Part shown: one piece after another, positions 1 to 9,259 of the stretch
How positions within the stretch are numbered: the stretch's first letter is position 1
Layout: the number at the start of each line of letters is the position of its first letter
NCBI GenBank assembly: GCA_963682025.1
Contig: OY821521.1
Coordinates: 95,092,051 to 95,156,050 of the forward strand
Source of the DNA: Cordilura impudica
Lineage: Eukaryota > Arthropoda > Insecta > Diptera > Scathophagidae
DNA length: 64,000 nucleotides
Direction of reading: 5' to 3'
The notes under the pieces: model-generated
The model's input: only the letters and a program-made list of their open reading frames with translations
The model's database searches: none
Told to the model about the DNA's origin: nothing
Position numbers and translations under genes: made by a program

Positions 1-210
1 GAACATTTTTTCCTAAAGGGAACACCCATTGGCATATATATGGTGGTTTTAATTTCAAACCAATTGTTATTGAAAAAGAGTCCGAGTCTGTCTCTTATTC
101 TCTTTGTTCTGTCATTTTGTTCAATTGCATAAGCAATGTGATCAGCTGTTCATAGCATATTTTTAATATCATTACTCACAAATAAAGTTTTCTTGTAGTT
201 CTAGTTTTTT

Positions 211-984
211 ATACCCTATACCACTATGTGGTTTGGGTATAATGACTTTGTGCTGCTGTTTGTAACAACCAAAAATATTTGTCCTAGACCCATCTTTAAT
301 TATACCGATCGAATCAGAATCACTTTCTGAGTTGATTTAACAATGTCCGTCCGTCCGTCCGTCTGTGTGTCCATGTAAAGCTTGTAATCAAACTGCAGAT
401 CGCAAATATGAACATATTTTGATGAAATTTGGTATATAAGCTTTTATCGGCCATGGGATGAACGCTATTGAAATTGGTGAGAATCGGTCCATGTTCAGAC
501 CTAGCCCCCATACAAATTACCCATATGAAATCGACATAAATTGCCATAAGATCCAAATTGTCATATAGATCTTACTCAAATTGGGTTTATATGCGTTCAT
601 TACATCCACTAATGAGTAGTCCAAAAATGATCCCCTTGACCCCATATAGAGCTGCTTCCCGATCTTCACTTAAATCTATTAAAAAACAAAAATATTGCAC
701 TGATTCCTCTCAAATTTTGTTTGTACATATTTTTGCAAAATACAAGAGACTTTACCAAACATGATCAGGATCGGTCGATTTTTGGACCTAGTCCCTTTAT
801 AGATATAGCATCCGATATGAACTTTTTCATATCTGCAGCCAAAAAAATTAATAAAAATCCCACTCAAATTTGGTTTATGCTTATTTTCTATATCGAAGTA
901 GTTGGACCGAAAGATAGGGTCTCTAAACCATGGTATAGGGTATCATATAGTCGGTCTAGACAGACTATAATTTTCTTACTTGTT
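211..984 (+). mobile_element. HINE-A copy 1 (full length)
   Basis: Starts with TATACCCTATACCAC and its hairpin partner TTTGGGTATA, followed by a (GTCC)n/(GTCT)n tract near 342-370, and ends in an imperfect form of the 18-bp palindrome AGTCGGTCTAGACCGACT plus TTTTCTTACTTGTT. It has no coding capacity; the small open frames on both strands recur in every copy and are by-products. The arrangement (5' hairpin, TA/GTCY core, 3' hairpin) matches non-autonomous Helentron/DINE-1/mini-me elements of flies. Confidence 0.75.
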
Positions 985-1109
985 ATATTTGTGCTTGTCT
1001 GAGATAAATATTTCTAAGTTGATAATTTTGTTCTCAAAATTCTGTTCTATTCTTCTTAATTGTCCTTGTATGTTGCGCCATTCAAAAGTTGTGTTACCGG
1101 ATTTGTGGT

Positions 1110-2241
1110 GTTTATACCCTACACCACTATGTGGTCAGAGTATAACGAATTTGTGAAGATGTTTGAAAGTAACAAAACCGAACAATAAATGACTAATTAT
1201 TCCAATACAGATCAACAATACATAACAATAACATACAACACACATGCCATAACAGTTCCATCTAATGGACAATGGCAAAAACAAAGAGCTGTTCACATTA
1301 CAAGACTTGTAATTGATCTGGCTATGTTAATGTAGAGAAAGCTAAAAATTAGAAAAGCTCAGCTTGTTCATACAAACTCTCGTATATAAAAAGAAAAACA
1401 TTTCTCATGTTCTTTTCTTTCAAATGTTGAGTTAAATAGTTGATGAAGCATGAGTTGAAGTAATAGGCAGAAGGATGCTGACGATGAACAAGTCGCTTTG
1501 TTCGAAAGTAGCTACTCCATCTAGCGCTGTCTTCAATTTTTTTCTAATATTTCTCTTACATTACAAAAATTATTATCTTTCTTTCATTAGAAAAATATAT
1601 ACATGATCTTAAACCGAACAATAAATGACTAATTAGTAACAAAAATATTTGAACTAGACTCTTATGTTATACCGATAGACTAAAAATCACTTTCTGAGTC
1701 GATTTAGCTATGTTCGTCTGTCCGTCCGTCCGTCTGTGTGTCCATATAAACATTTCAATCAAACTACAGTTCGCAAATATGAATACAATTTGATGAAAGT
1801 TGGTACAGAAGCTTTTATCGGCCATAGGATAAACGCTATTGAAATTGATGAAAATCGGTCCATGTTCAGACCTAGTCCCCATAGTCGAATTAAATTGTCA
1901 TAATATCCTAATTACCATATTGATCTCGGTCACATTGGGTTTGTGTGTGTTTATTACATCTATTTATCAGTAGTGCAAAAATAAATCCTATAGGACAGTT
2001 CTTAGTCATAGCCCCCCCTATGAAGCTGATTTTCTCAAATTTGGTTTGTATGTTTTTGCAATAAATAAGTGACCTTACCTTTTTCTTATCCGAAGGTAAA
2101 CAAATTAATAATAATGCCACTCACATTTGGTTTATGCTCATTTTCTATATCTAATTAATTGGACAAAAGAGATAGGGCCTCTAAACGCATGGTATAGGAT
2201 ATTGTTTAGTCGGTCTAGGCCGACTGTAATTTTCTTACTTA
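1110..2241 (+). mobile_element. HINE-A copy 2, with an internal insertion
   Basis: Starts TATACCCTACACCACT and ends with GTCGGTCTAGGCCGAC plus TTTTCTTACTT. The body aligns with copy 1 but is more diverged, and it is interrupted at 1,177-1,643 by an unrelated insert. Confidence 0.7.
1177..1643. mobile_element. Unclassified insert with direct terminal repeats
   Basis: The same 23-bp string (starting ACCGAACAATAAATG) is present at 1,177-1,199 and 1,613-1,635. Outside these lies GTAACAAA at 1,169-1,176 and again at 1,636-1,643, which looks like an 8-bp target duplication. The interior has a TATA-like GTATATAAAAAG near 1,384 but no reading frame. A solo-LTR-like or hAT-like origin is possible; neither is shown. 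Confidence 0.45.
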
Positions 2242-2717
2242 CTTTGTGTAGCCGTAGCTTTAGCATGTTAAAAAGTATTTCTTCTATTTTAACTTCATTG
2301 CAATATTCTTTCATTGTTCTGCATGTCTCGCTGTTGTATTTGAGTTCTATGTGTTTAAAATAACTCGTCATGTTTGCGCAGGTGTTGATGGTGCATTTGT
2401 TGTTGTTTTATAAATTAAATAAATATTTTTCGGCAAGCTCTCTGATCTTGATTTATTAAGTTTTTTTTTTATTTGGCCAATTTATATGCATTTTTTGTGT
2501 TTTCTAATAACCTAGTACTGCCTAAAAAATTCATGTAATGAAAAATTTTTTGAAAATCATACTTTAAATGTTTATAAAAAATTTTTGTAGACAAAATTTT
2601 TCTTTCCCTAATTATAATTAGTTTTTTTTTGAAATTTGATACATGACCTATACAAAGTCCATTAAAAAAATAGCATTATCATTAAATGGTATAATGAAAT
2701 CACAATGCCAATGATAA

Positions 2718-3110
2718 CACAGTGCAACATAATCTCTGCAATTCAAGCACCACTATGACGGTTCGTTAGTGTATCCAAAATGATTAAAAATGGCCAAAGG
2801 AGTTTTTCCTTGAGGTACCCGTTTTCGCGGGACGCCCTGGCGCGCTCCCCCCACCCACTTTTGTTATCTTATGGTCTTTTGTTTGTCATAACTCGAGAAC
2901 GGCTGTTCCGATTTAGGTGAAATAAATGTTGAAAAATGAAGAATTACCATTCCTTTAATCTATTCCCATACACTTTCTCTATATTATAAACAGTTTCGCA
3001 GATATAAATAAATTTATGAAAAAAAAAAAAAAAATTTCCCCAAAAAATTTAAATTTTTTGTTTTTAAAAATCATAAAAAATCCAAAACGGAAAAATATGT
3101 CAAGGCTTAT
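2718..3110 (+). repeat. Left terminal inverted repeat of transposon copy 1
   Basis: Reverse complement of 5,863-6,262 with only a few mismatches and small gaps. The outermost about 15 bp differ by a short indel. Contains the landmark GGGACGCCCTGGCGCGCTCC, a GC-rich patch unusual for this window. Confidence 0.85.
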
Positions 3111-3187
3111 TACTTGGATGACTGAGAATATATTTATTCATATTAGAAAAGAAGTTTTATGTGTAAAAAAACAGTTTTACTGTAAAA

Positions 3188-5105
3188 CTAACGTCGAGTT
3201 CTTTTAGGTGGCTGTTGAACTTCATCTTGATCATCCGAATTTGATTCACCACTACTTCCCGAAGTGTTTAAAGGCTCTTCGTTATCAACACTTTCTTCTT
3301 CTTCTTCTTCCCCTTCGTTGGTTGTAGATTTGAATCTGTTTATCTTACATGACCACCAGCAAACTTCACATAGCATGGCATCCAACTTCTTTCCTTTGAA
3401 TCGAGTCTCCATCGGCATAATAACTTGGTGAAATGTCTCACCCTGTTCGTCAGATTCAGTAGGTAATTGTTTAGCAAAGAAATCAAGGTGACGATGTAGA
3501 AAGTGAATTTTGAGGGACATCGTAATTTCGATTTTATGGAAAGCATCAAGCATATTTTCAACCAAAACTTCATAGCCATTCACACGGTGCTTCCCTAGCA
3601 GCCCATGTAATATTGCTTTTATTGAATCCCAAGCAATTAATTCATTGTCGGTCAATATTTCGTTAAATGCATCGCTTTTAATGAGTTTTCTAATGTCCGG
3701 TCCATTGAGAATGCCTAGAAAGAAATGAAACAAATTTTTAATGAAAACTAACTTAAAAACCATGAGATTACAACAAAAAACATGTATTTTGTACCTGCTT
3801 TAAGTTTTGCTTCGCTAAGCTTTGGAAAGATTTCTTTCAAACAATGAAATGCTGACTCCCTTCTGGTTACTTTTTCGACAAATTTTTTGCATATACCAAG
3901 TTTAATGTGCAGGTTTGGTAGGTAAATATCATCGATCGGTACCAACGCATCATGAAGCATGCTCAATGTCGGATTTATGGCAAGGACATCTTCTCGATTT
4001 TTCCAACTCGTGCAGGTGTACTGGTCGCCCCTATAGCGCGTATCCCAATCGCAAATGAAACACATATGCTTCGGATATCCGCCTTTGAGACCCCGCAGTA
4101 TATTGATGACTTTGATATCGCAGCATATCTTCCACTTGTGTTGATCATATTGAATACTTTGCAGTATTGTTTTCATTGTCTCGTAGCATTCTTTCATGTC
4201 GATGCTGTAGGCTATGGGTACTGGCGGTTTCGTATTCAACTTGTGCAACAGTACAGCCTTCAGACTGGTCTTCGACGAGTCTATAAATAGACGCCAATCC
4301 TTCGCATTGTAATTATAATTAAGATTCATTTCAATCATAAGACCTTCAATGTTAATGCAATACGAAAAAGTGTTTTGCGTGTTAATAGTGTAGAATTTCT
4401 GGAATTGTGCTTGTCGCTGGCGATAGGCTGTCACTTTTACATCTTTTTGCGTGAGATTTCTCTTCTTTAAAAACGACGCTAAAAATTCAGAATTTCGCTG
4501 CGAAAACCAAGATGAGCAACAACGAAGTCCATTTCATCTTGATGTAGAGGTTTTGCTTCATCATTTTGTATAGTTTCTGGCACATACAACGAATGTGATG
4601 TTGATGCTTCGGTGAATGCGGTTTCAGTTGTCATTATAGTGAAACAATCCGGACTGGGCAATTTAGGTGGTATCGGTACATCTTCTGAGTGCGGAAGTGG
4701 TAATTGTGCACTTCGCACTCCGATGTAGCCCGTTGCCGTTGCTTTATTTTTACCACTTTTGTTTTTGGTTCGACCTGTATACTTGAATCTGGAGTTCATG
4801 CAAACGTAGCAGTTTGATCGTTGATGCTCGCCCGGATACGACCACATCATAGGAATGCCAAATGGCATTTCATTAATCTCTCTTTTTGTCCATTTCAAAA
4901 GAAGCCCGTAGCATCTTCCACAAACAGTCTTTGGAGCCCAATCCACACAAAACACTGGCTGGGAAAAATATTTCTCATACGCAAATTTGAATTCAGCACT
5001 GAATCTACCACGTTTATTCTTATCTGCTGTGGAGTTTCTTCCAAGTTTCACAAAATGTCCACACACGTAACAAAAATTGTTAATATTTTCGGCACAACTA
5101 TTCAT
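3188..5105 (-). pseudogene. Transposase-like gene of copy 1, with an 80-nt intron and one frameshift
   Basis: Starts at ATG 5,105 and ends at TAG 3,188; about 612 aa if the frame is repaired. N-terminus: three CxxC pairs (C12/C15, C62/C65, C99/C102), probably zinc-binding, then the proline-rich LPLPHSEDVPIPPK. Middle: DWRLFIDSSKTSLK, KWKICCDIKVINIL and HMCFICDWDTRY. After the intron: LPTESDEQGETFHQV and METRFKGKKLD. The tail is acidic (EGEEEEEE) and ends basic (PPKRTRR), a possible nuclear signal. The intron (3,715-3,794; GTACAA...TTCTAG) joins KLKAG to ILNGPD in phase. A one-base shift near 4,503-4,506 separates the first frame from the second. Members are multicopy 'uncharacterized' proteins in arthropods. 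The two Asp in IDSS and CDIK and the Glu of DEQGE are candidate catalytic residues by inference. The gene is nearly intact, hence young. Confidence 0.7.
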
Positions 5106-5444
5106 TTTTAACTTTAATATAGAAATAGAAAGAAAATTCTATCCACTTTTTGCACTTTTTAAATTTTTTTTTAATAAAAAACAGGAGAAAAATTACTTTT
5201 ACTGTTCGCGTTTGTAGGCGCCTGTTGATCGATGTAAATCTTTTTGTTAAAAATGCAGCAAATAAATTAAAGTTAAACTAAATAATTTTTAATAAATGTA
5301 ACCAGATGCAACAACAAGTCAATCATTCGATCAGGTGATCATTAGATGCTGGTTAAAAACAACAACAGAAAAGCAATGTGCATTACATGCTAAATGCAAC
5401 AACAAGCAACTAATGTACATTGCCTTCTTGTGATTAGACTAGAA

Positions 5445-5737
5445 CAGTGGTTTTCAACCGGTGGGTGGCAACCCCCTGGGGGGTCGCGTCGACCTTTCTC
5501 GGGGGTCGCGAGCTGATCTAAATAAAATACATTGATTTTTTTTTTAAATATTTTATTTTTTTAAATATTTTATTTTTTTAATTCAAAAACATAAACTAAA
5601 TTAATTGAATTCAAAAACATAAAAAAAAATTTAATTCAAAAACATAAAAGAACACCGAAAAATTTATATTTGTAAAAAAAAACTGTGAGAGCAAAAACGT
5701 TAAGGGGTCGCGGCTTCAAAAAGGTTGAAAACCACTG
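5445..5737. mobile_element. hAT-type MITE inside transposon copy 1
   Basis: 293 bp with inverted ends CAGTGGTTTTCAACC and GGTTGAAAACCACTG. It is flanked by GACTAGAA (5,437-5,444) and GCCTAGAA (5,738-5,745), an 8-bp target duplication with one mismatch, as expected for hAT. A GC-rich GGGGGTCGCG segment is followed by an AT-rich core. It sits upstream of the transposase start, outside the inverted repeat. Confidence 0.85.
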
Positions 5738-5862
5738 GCCTAGAAGCATAAAATGACATTTGCCGTTAATCGCCCAAATGAATATACATTCGGGTGACAA
5801 TGAAATATGATTTAAATTTAGGTTGCCAATGGAATATAAAATAAATAGCAATTTGCCTATGA

Positions 5863-6262
5863 CATAGCCTTGACATATTTTTCCGTTTTGGTTTTTTTAT
5901 GATTTTTAAAAACAAAAAATTTAAATTTTTTGGGGAAATTTTGTTTTTTTTTTCATAAATTTATTTATATCTGCGAAACTGTTTATACTATAGAGAAAGT
6001 GCATGGGAATAGATTAAAGGAATGGTAATTCTTAATTTTTCAACATTTATTTCACCTAAATCGGCAGCCGTTCTCGAGTTATGACAAACAAAAGACCATA
6101 AGATAACAAAAGTGGGTGGGGGGAGCGCGCCAGGGCGTCCCGCGAAAACGGGTACCTCAGGGAAAAAATCCTTTGGCCATTTTTCATCATTTTGGATACA
6201 CTAACGAACCGTCATAGTGGTGCTTGAATTGCAGAGATTAAACTGATATTTGTCGCACTGTG
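5863..6262 (-). repeat. Right terminal inverted repeat of transposon copy 1
   Basis: Inverted partner of 2,718-3,110. It carries about ten extra bases (AACTGATATT region, 6,241-6,250) near the outer end. Confidence 0.85.
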
Positions 6263-6265
6263 TAA

Positions 6266-6580
6266 TCGGTTATGCCGAATCTTTGACACCATCCACCTGG
6301 GTTTTATATAATAATTGTAAAATTGTAATTGCAAAATATTTGCAAAAGTAAACAATTTGATAAACTTACTACTAAATTGTTAGAACAAACACACTGAATA
6401 TTTTTAGAGGTGTTTCCATATATTAAGTTGTATCTTCGTGTAATTTTGCTTGATAAATACCAACCTGCTCGAAATAATGAGATACAATATTATCCTAAGT
6501 TTACCCAGGTAAATGGTTTATATTGTGAATTAGTGTGATTTGAACAGACAGAAGACGGACGGACGGACGTTACAAAATTT
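6266..6580 (-). mobile_element. HINE-B fragment
   Basis: Reads on the minus strand as GACGGACGGACGGACG (GTCC tract), then the body, and ends in GTCAAAGATTCGGC with its hairpin. The right end of transposon copy 1 sits exactly in the terminal hairpin region, so the CTTACTTG tail is missing here. Confidence 0.55.
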
Positions 6581-6800
6581 GGAGGGAATGGGCCAGTGGG
6601 CGTGGTACCTCCCATCTATAGCAAAAAGTGATCGTCATATATTTGGAGTACTATAATAGTGACAACCTTGGAACTTTGTATCATCCCTAAATTATTAATG
6701 TTAGCACTCGAACTAAAAATGGGGGATATCGTACCAATAGGCGTGGTGTGTTCATGGGTTGTTAATTGGCGTAGTCGCCCCATGCATGCATAAAAAAAAT
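6581..6800 (-). repeat. Partial Helitron-type 143-bp units
   Basis: Two minus-strand copies of the unit motif (GGGCGTGGTACCTCCC near 6,598 and AGGCGTGGTG near 6,740) about 145 bp apart, the same spacing as in the Helitron arrays elsewhere in the window. No Helitron end is visible here. Confidence 0.5.
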
Positions 6801-7018
6801 TATTCTTTCAGATTAGTATGTACGCTCTTAATATAGAGATTTAGTCAACCAACCAATCACAGAATTTATTCAATCAATTGTTCCAATATTTACTTATAGT
6901 CTCCACACATAGGCACACATCTTATTTGAGCACGTGCGCAATATCATATGCAGGATCACTTCATATGGAGGTTACGGTTACAATAACACGGCTGTTGGAG
7001 AGTCTTCCTGAAAATTAG

Positions 7019-8830
7019 TTGGAAAATCTACCTGAGAAGCTGATATTACTCAGTAAATGGGACTGCGATGGATCATCCGAACAAAGCGTTTATAGGCAAA
7101 GGACGCTACAATATCAGATAGAAATATGTTTGTGGAATCTGTTGTTCCTCTGCAGCTTAAATCTGATCATCAGTGAATTATTGCCGCCCAATAATGTATC
7201 AGTTTGCAAGGGAATCGCCGGAACTCATAAGAACCACGGTGGAGGACATTCAAGAACAGGATTAACACCGCGGTGCTGAAAAGTAGGGAAGGAAAATATC
7301 TTTAATGTAGTTACGAATTCCACCATGGTTGACTAAAAAGTCTTAAAGGAACTTACAACTACATCTTCAGCATTGTCATGCTCGATTTACAAAAAGACGC
7401 AAAAGAACTTCGCAAAGGATAAGGTATATGGAGTTTTTACTGAAAGGAGGAAAAGAAAGAACCGAATACAGGATGCGTTTTTCAAAGAAGTTGGACTAAG
7501 GGTAGACTACCCCAGGTGCGGATACGGGAACTTAAACGATGGAAACATTTAGCGGAGATTTTTTAAATGATGAGGCAGTAATTCGAATCAGTGGAATTAA
7601 CAATCAAATTATTAAAAGATTGGGAACAATCTTGAATATTTTCAACGACAAAGAAAAGATTAATTCAACAAAATATGGATAATATGCTTCCAAAAATGCA
7701 TCACTTTTGGCGGAAATGTCTTCACTGCAGAAATTTATCCCGACAGTCTACAAAATATTGGCGCATGGCAAAGATATAATTGAATATCAGTATTTACCAA
7801 TTGGAGAGCTTTCCGAAAAAGCTCATTAGTCCCTCAACAAATTTAAAAAAACAAGTAAGAAAATTATAGTCGGTCTAGACCGACTATATGATACCCCATA
7901 CCATGCGTTGAGAGACCCTATCTCTCAGGCCCAACTAAGTGGATATAGAAAATAAGCATAAACCAAATTTGAGTGGGATTTTTATTAATTTTTTTGGCTG
8001 CAGATATGAAAGAGTTCATATTGGATGCTATATCTATATGGGGACTAGGCCCAAAAATGGTCCGATCCTGACCATATTTGGTAAAGTCTTTTGTCTTTTG
8101 CAAAATTATATACAAACACAATTTGGGAAGAATCAGTGCAATATTATTGTTTTTTGATAGATTTAAGTGAAGATCGGGAAGCTGCTCTATATGGGGCTTC
8201 TGACTAAGAGTTGTCCCATAGGAATCGTTTTTAGACTACTGATTAATGGATGTAATAAACACATACAAACCCAATTTGACTAAGTTTTATATGATAATTT
8301 GGATCTTATGGCAATTTATGTTGATTTCATAGGGGCCATTTGTATGGGGGCTAGGTCTGAACATGGACCGATTCTCACCAATTTCAACGTCGTTCATTCT
8401 TTGACCAATAAAAGCTTATATACTAAATTTCGTCAAAATATATTCATATTTGCGACCTGCAGTTTGATTACAAGCTTTACATGGACACACAAACGGACGG
8501 ACGGATGGACGGACATCGTTAAATTGAATCAGATAGTGATTCCGATTCGATCGGTATAATAAAAGATGGGTCTAGGTCAAATATTTTTGGTAGTTACAAA
8601 CAGCAGCACAAAGTCATTATACCCAAACCACATAGTGGTTCAAAGCATCAACGATGAGGCAAAATGAAGAACTCTTCAACATGTTGGCAGCATCTTCCGA
8701 TCCACTTATTTCATCTCTGCGGTATCTGAAGTCACGAAAAGAGTCAGAATCCAATAATTATAGTTCAGAAATCATTAGCCTAATAGATATAACTTCTGTT
8801 GTGAATTGTAATAAACATTTCGAAGCAATT
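7019..8830 (+). pseudogene. Decayed multicopy insect protein, split by HINE-A copy 3
   Basis: Plus-strand fragments in several frames: LILLSKWDCDGSSEQSVYRQ (about 7,035-7,095), RPIMYQFARESPELIR (about 7,189-7,236), FTERRKRKNRIQDAFF then YGNLNDGNISRRFF (about 7,437-7,567), SLQKFIPTVYKILAHGKDII and PIGELSEKAH (to about 7,830), then after the insertion MLAASSDPLISSLRYLKSRK (about 8,681-8,740). These resemble a family of uncharacterized, repetitive proteins I recall from insect genomes (GNTNDGNTARRFF / LLLSSDPYISSL motifs). There are several frameshifts and stops. HINE-A occupies 7,850-8,639 between the fifth and sixth blocks. The function is unknown; a transposase is likely from the copy number. 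Confidence 0.5.
7850..8639 (-). mobile_element. HINE-A copy 3
   Basis: Begins with ACAAGTAAGAAAATTATAG and the perfect 18-bp palindrome, and ends at CCACATAGTGG; the outer TATAGGGTATA is lost. Inserted in the decayed coding block above. Confidence 0.75.
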
Positions 8831-8854
8831 TGAAAAAATAAATTCGAAAAATCT

Positions 8855-9085
8855 TAATTTTTTAATTTATTTTTTTTATTATATGTATGTATATGGATTA
8901 TAATTTTAAAACATAAAAACCTTGAAAAAGAAACATAAAAAATGAAATTGTTAAAAATCTTGTTTTTTATGATTGTTTTCATGCCGTTAACAAATTTCTA
9001 CATTGATAACCCATAAGTAAGCATATAGAAGGCGATTTTCTCAATTGGTTCAAAAGTTATGATTTTTGTCTATCGTTCATGGTAC
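8855..9085 (-). repeat. Repeat family F, inverted relative to the copy at 19,350-19,660
   Basis: Shares long stretches, in opposite orientation, with 19,350-19,660: both carry 'accCATAAGTAAGCAT' or its complement, GTTAACAAATTT-like and AACATAAAAAATG-like segments. No coding. 9,086-9,259 is plain AT-rich sequence with a poly-T run. Confidence 0.5.
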
Positions 9086-9259
9086 GTAAACAGGAGGTAA
9101 TTTACTTTTGTCTTTCCAATAACATTTTTATAAAACAATTTTTTTTTTTTTCAATTCTTTCTTTTTTACTGCAAGTGGTCTGCGGCGCATTTATTGCCTG
9201 CCGATAATAGATTTTGTGGTGTTATTACAAAGATAATTTATTTTATTACAAAGATATGT

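Larger units (their letters stand above)
1..2440 (-). pseudogene. Unidentified coding remnant split by two HINE-A insertions
   Basis: Three open stretches on the minus strand look like pieces of one protein: about 2,440-2,242 (contains NTCANMTSYFKHIELKY and CRTMKEYCNEV), 1,109-985 (contains NTTFEWRNIQGQLRRIEQNF) and 210-1 (contains RIRDRLGLFFNNNWFEIK). Between them sit the two HINE-A copies at 1,110-2,241 and 211-984. The pieces have coding-like composition (coiled-coil-like, Lys/Glu-rich), and the last has at least one stop. I do not recognise the family. A retroelement gag or env relic is possible but unproven. No start, stop or domain can be assigned. The stretch 2,441-2,714 between this and the next element shows nothing. 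Confidence 0.4.
2718..6262 (-). mobile_element. DNA transposon with about 0.4-kb terminal inverted repeats (copy 1)
   Basis: A 3,545-bp element bounded by CACAGTGCAACA at the left and its inverted partner TGTCGCACTGTG at the right, with TAA directly outside both ends (2,715-2,717 and 6,263-6,265). Nearly matching inverted repeats run 2,718-3,110 and 5,863-6,262. Inside is one minus-strand gene (5,105-3,188) and a secondary hAT MITE at 5,445-5,737. The CAC(A/T)GTG ends and the 3-bp duplication recall CACTA/CMC-type elements, but the encoded protein is one I cannot place in a named superfamily. A diverged relative lies at 43,234-46,517. Confidence 0.8.

Noticed and set aside
320..556. Repeated small open frames reading MDLMAIYVDF..ICMGARSEHGPILTNF and MSGIFINFFGCRYEK in many places and on both strands
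   Set aside because: They occur only inside HINE-A copies, vary in length from copy to copy, have no common start or stop and no known domain. They are conserved because the repeat is, not because a protein is.
2718..2729. CACAGTG transposon ends as recombination-signal (RAG/Transib-like) heptamers
   Set aside because: The 3-bp TAA duplication differs from the 5 bp of Transib/ProtoRAG, no nonamer is seen at 12 or 23 bp, and the gene has no RAG1-like motif. CACTA-like ends explain it better.
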